Assembly: GCF_007827815.1 (NCBI RefSeq)
Contig: NZ_VITH01000009.1
Span: forward strand, 62,001-126,000
Source of the DNA: Azospirillum brasilense
Lineage (GTDB): Bacteria; Pseudomonadota; Alphaproteobacteria; Azospirillales; Azospirillaceae
Direction of reading: 5' to 3'
DNA length: 64,000 nt
The notes under the pieces are model-generated. The model did not search any database, was not told the origin of the DNA, and worked only from the letters and a program-made list of their open reading frames with translations. Of the stretch, positions 63,736 to 64,000 are shown in pieces. Numbering within the stretch: position 1 is the first letter of the stretch; each line of letters opens with the position of its first letter. The translations under genes were made by a program, and so were the position numbers.

Positions 63736-64000
63736 TCAGCGCGCGACCTCGGTGACGCCGTCGGCCAGCCAGACCATGCGGCCAAGCTCTGCGTCGCCGC
63801 CGCGCAGGGCCTTGCCCTTGGCGACCACCGTCCGTCCGGTGTTGTCCTGGATCGGCCCGCGGAAGACGGCGGCGTTGCCATTGGCGAGCTGCATCCGCGC
63901 CGCGTCGGCGTGGGCCCGCGCCTCCACCCCCACCGCCGGCCCATAGGCGGTGTTGCGGACGAAGCCCTGGTCGAAGCCACCCTGGCGCAGATGTTTCCAC
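63736..64000 (-). CDS. BMP-family substrate-binding protein, C-terminal part
   Basis: The frame is open to the right edge; the visible 87 residues are the C-terminus. Phrases such as FDQGFVRNTAYGPAVG, NGNAAVFRGPIQDNTGRTVVAKGKAL and the closing MVWLADGVTEV match the end of BMP/Med-type periplasmic binding proteins (usual pattern: FxGPIKDNxGxxVxxxGxxL ... VEGV). The rest of the gene, and perhaps its ABC partners, lie to the right. It is the second BMP-type protein in the window and differs clearly from the one near 56 kb. Confidence 0.8.
   Translation of the reverse strand, partial: WKHLRQGGFDQGFVRNTAYGPAVGVEARAHADAARMQLANGNAAVFRGPIQDNTGRTVVAKGKALRGGDAELGRMVWLADGVTEVAR

Overview
The window is GC-rich DNA with no IS element, prophage, tRNA, rRNA or CRISPR array that I can see. 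Gene content (bacteriophytochrome, fused fructose PTS protein, TRAP and several ABC uptake systems, many two-component proteins, FecI/FecR/TonB signalling) and codon use point to a metabolically versatile soil or rhizosphere alphaproteobacterium. An Azospirillum-like species is my best guess, by inference only.

Left part (1-11.7 kb): the end of an amidase gene, the two membrane subunits of a TRAP transporter and a GntR/UTRA regulator; an arsenic module (arsR divergent from arsC-acr3, with a perfect dyad between them); a peptide-type ABC cluster with two permeases and a binding protein but no ATPase, behind a LuxR-type regulator; a small-protein locus; and a Crp/Fnr regulator.

Sensory and sugar block (12.1-25.7 kb): a bacteriophytochrome kinase, its short response regulator and a hybrid kinase with a receiver at each end are packed head to tail. 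They run directly into the fructose PTS genes fruB-fruK-fruA. A membrane histidine kinase follows.

Middle (25.8-35.5 kb): a TPR/glycosyltransferase-like protein; a TonB receptor with signalling domain, its FecR and FecI partners and a Fur-box promoter; an unrecognised 303-residue protein on less GC-rich DNA; cysE; and a small HTH/membrane-protein module with direct-repeat operator candidates.

Right part (35.6-53.3 kb): a LysR regulator diverges from a polyamine-type ABC transporter followed by a ureohydrolase, a nitrilase-family amidase and a threonine dehydratase. Then come a purine permease, an aldehyde dehydrogenase, and a complete dipeptide-type ABC operon ending in an ArgE-family deacetylase. 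Four copies of a composite palindromic repeat lie here. Two of them sit exactly between the binding-protein gene and the remaining genes of an ABC operon.

End (53.4-64 kb): a small protein, an SDR enzyme, a secreted protein plus BMP-type binding protein, a pentapeptide-repeat protein, an isochorismatase-like hydrolase, a pair of look-alike membrane-anchored coiled-coil proteins, galU, a VWA/J-domain pair, a pseudouridine synthase and the C-terminus of another BMP-type binding protein.

The most unusual points are the light-sensor/fructose-PTS gene string, the repeat placement inside two ABC operons, the look-alike membrane pair, a possible arginine/guanidino catabolic operon, and several clean operator-like dyads next to their probable regulators.
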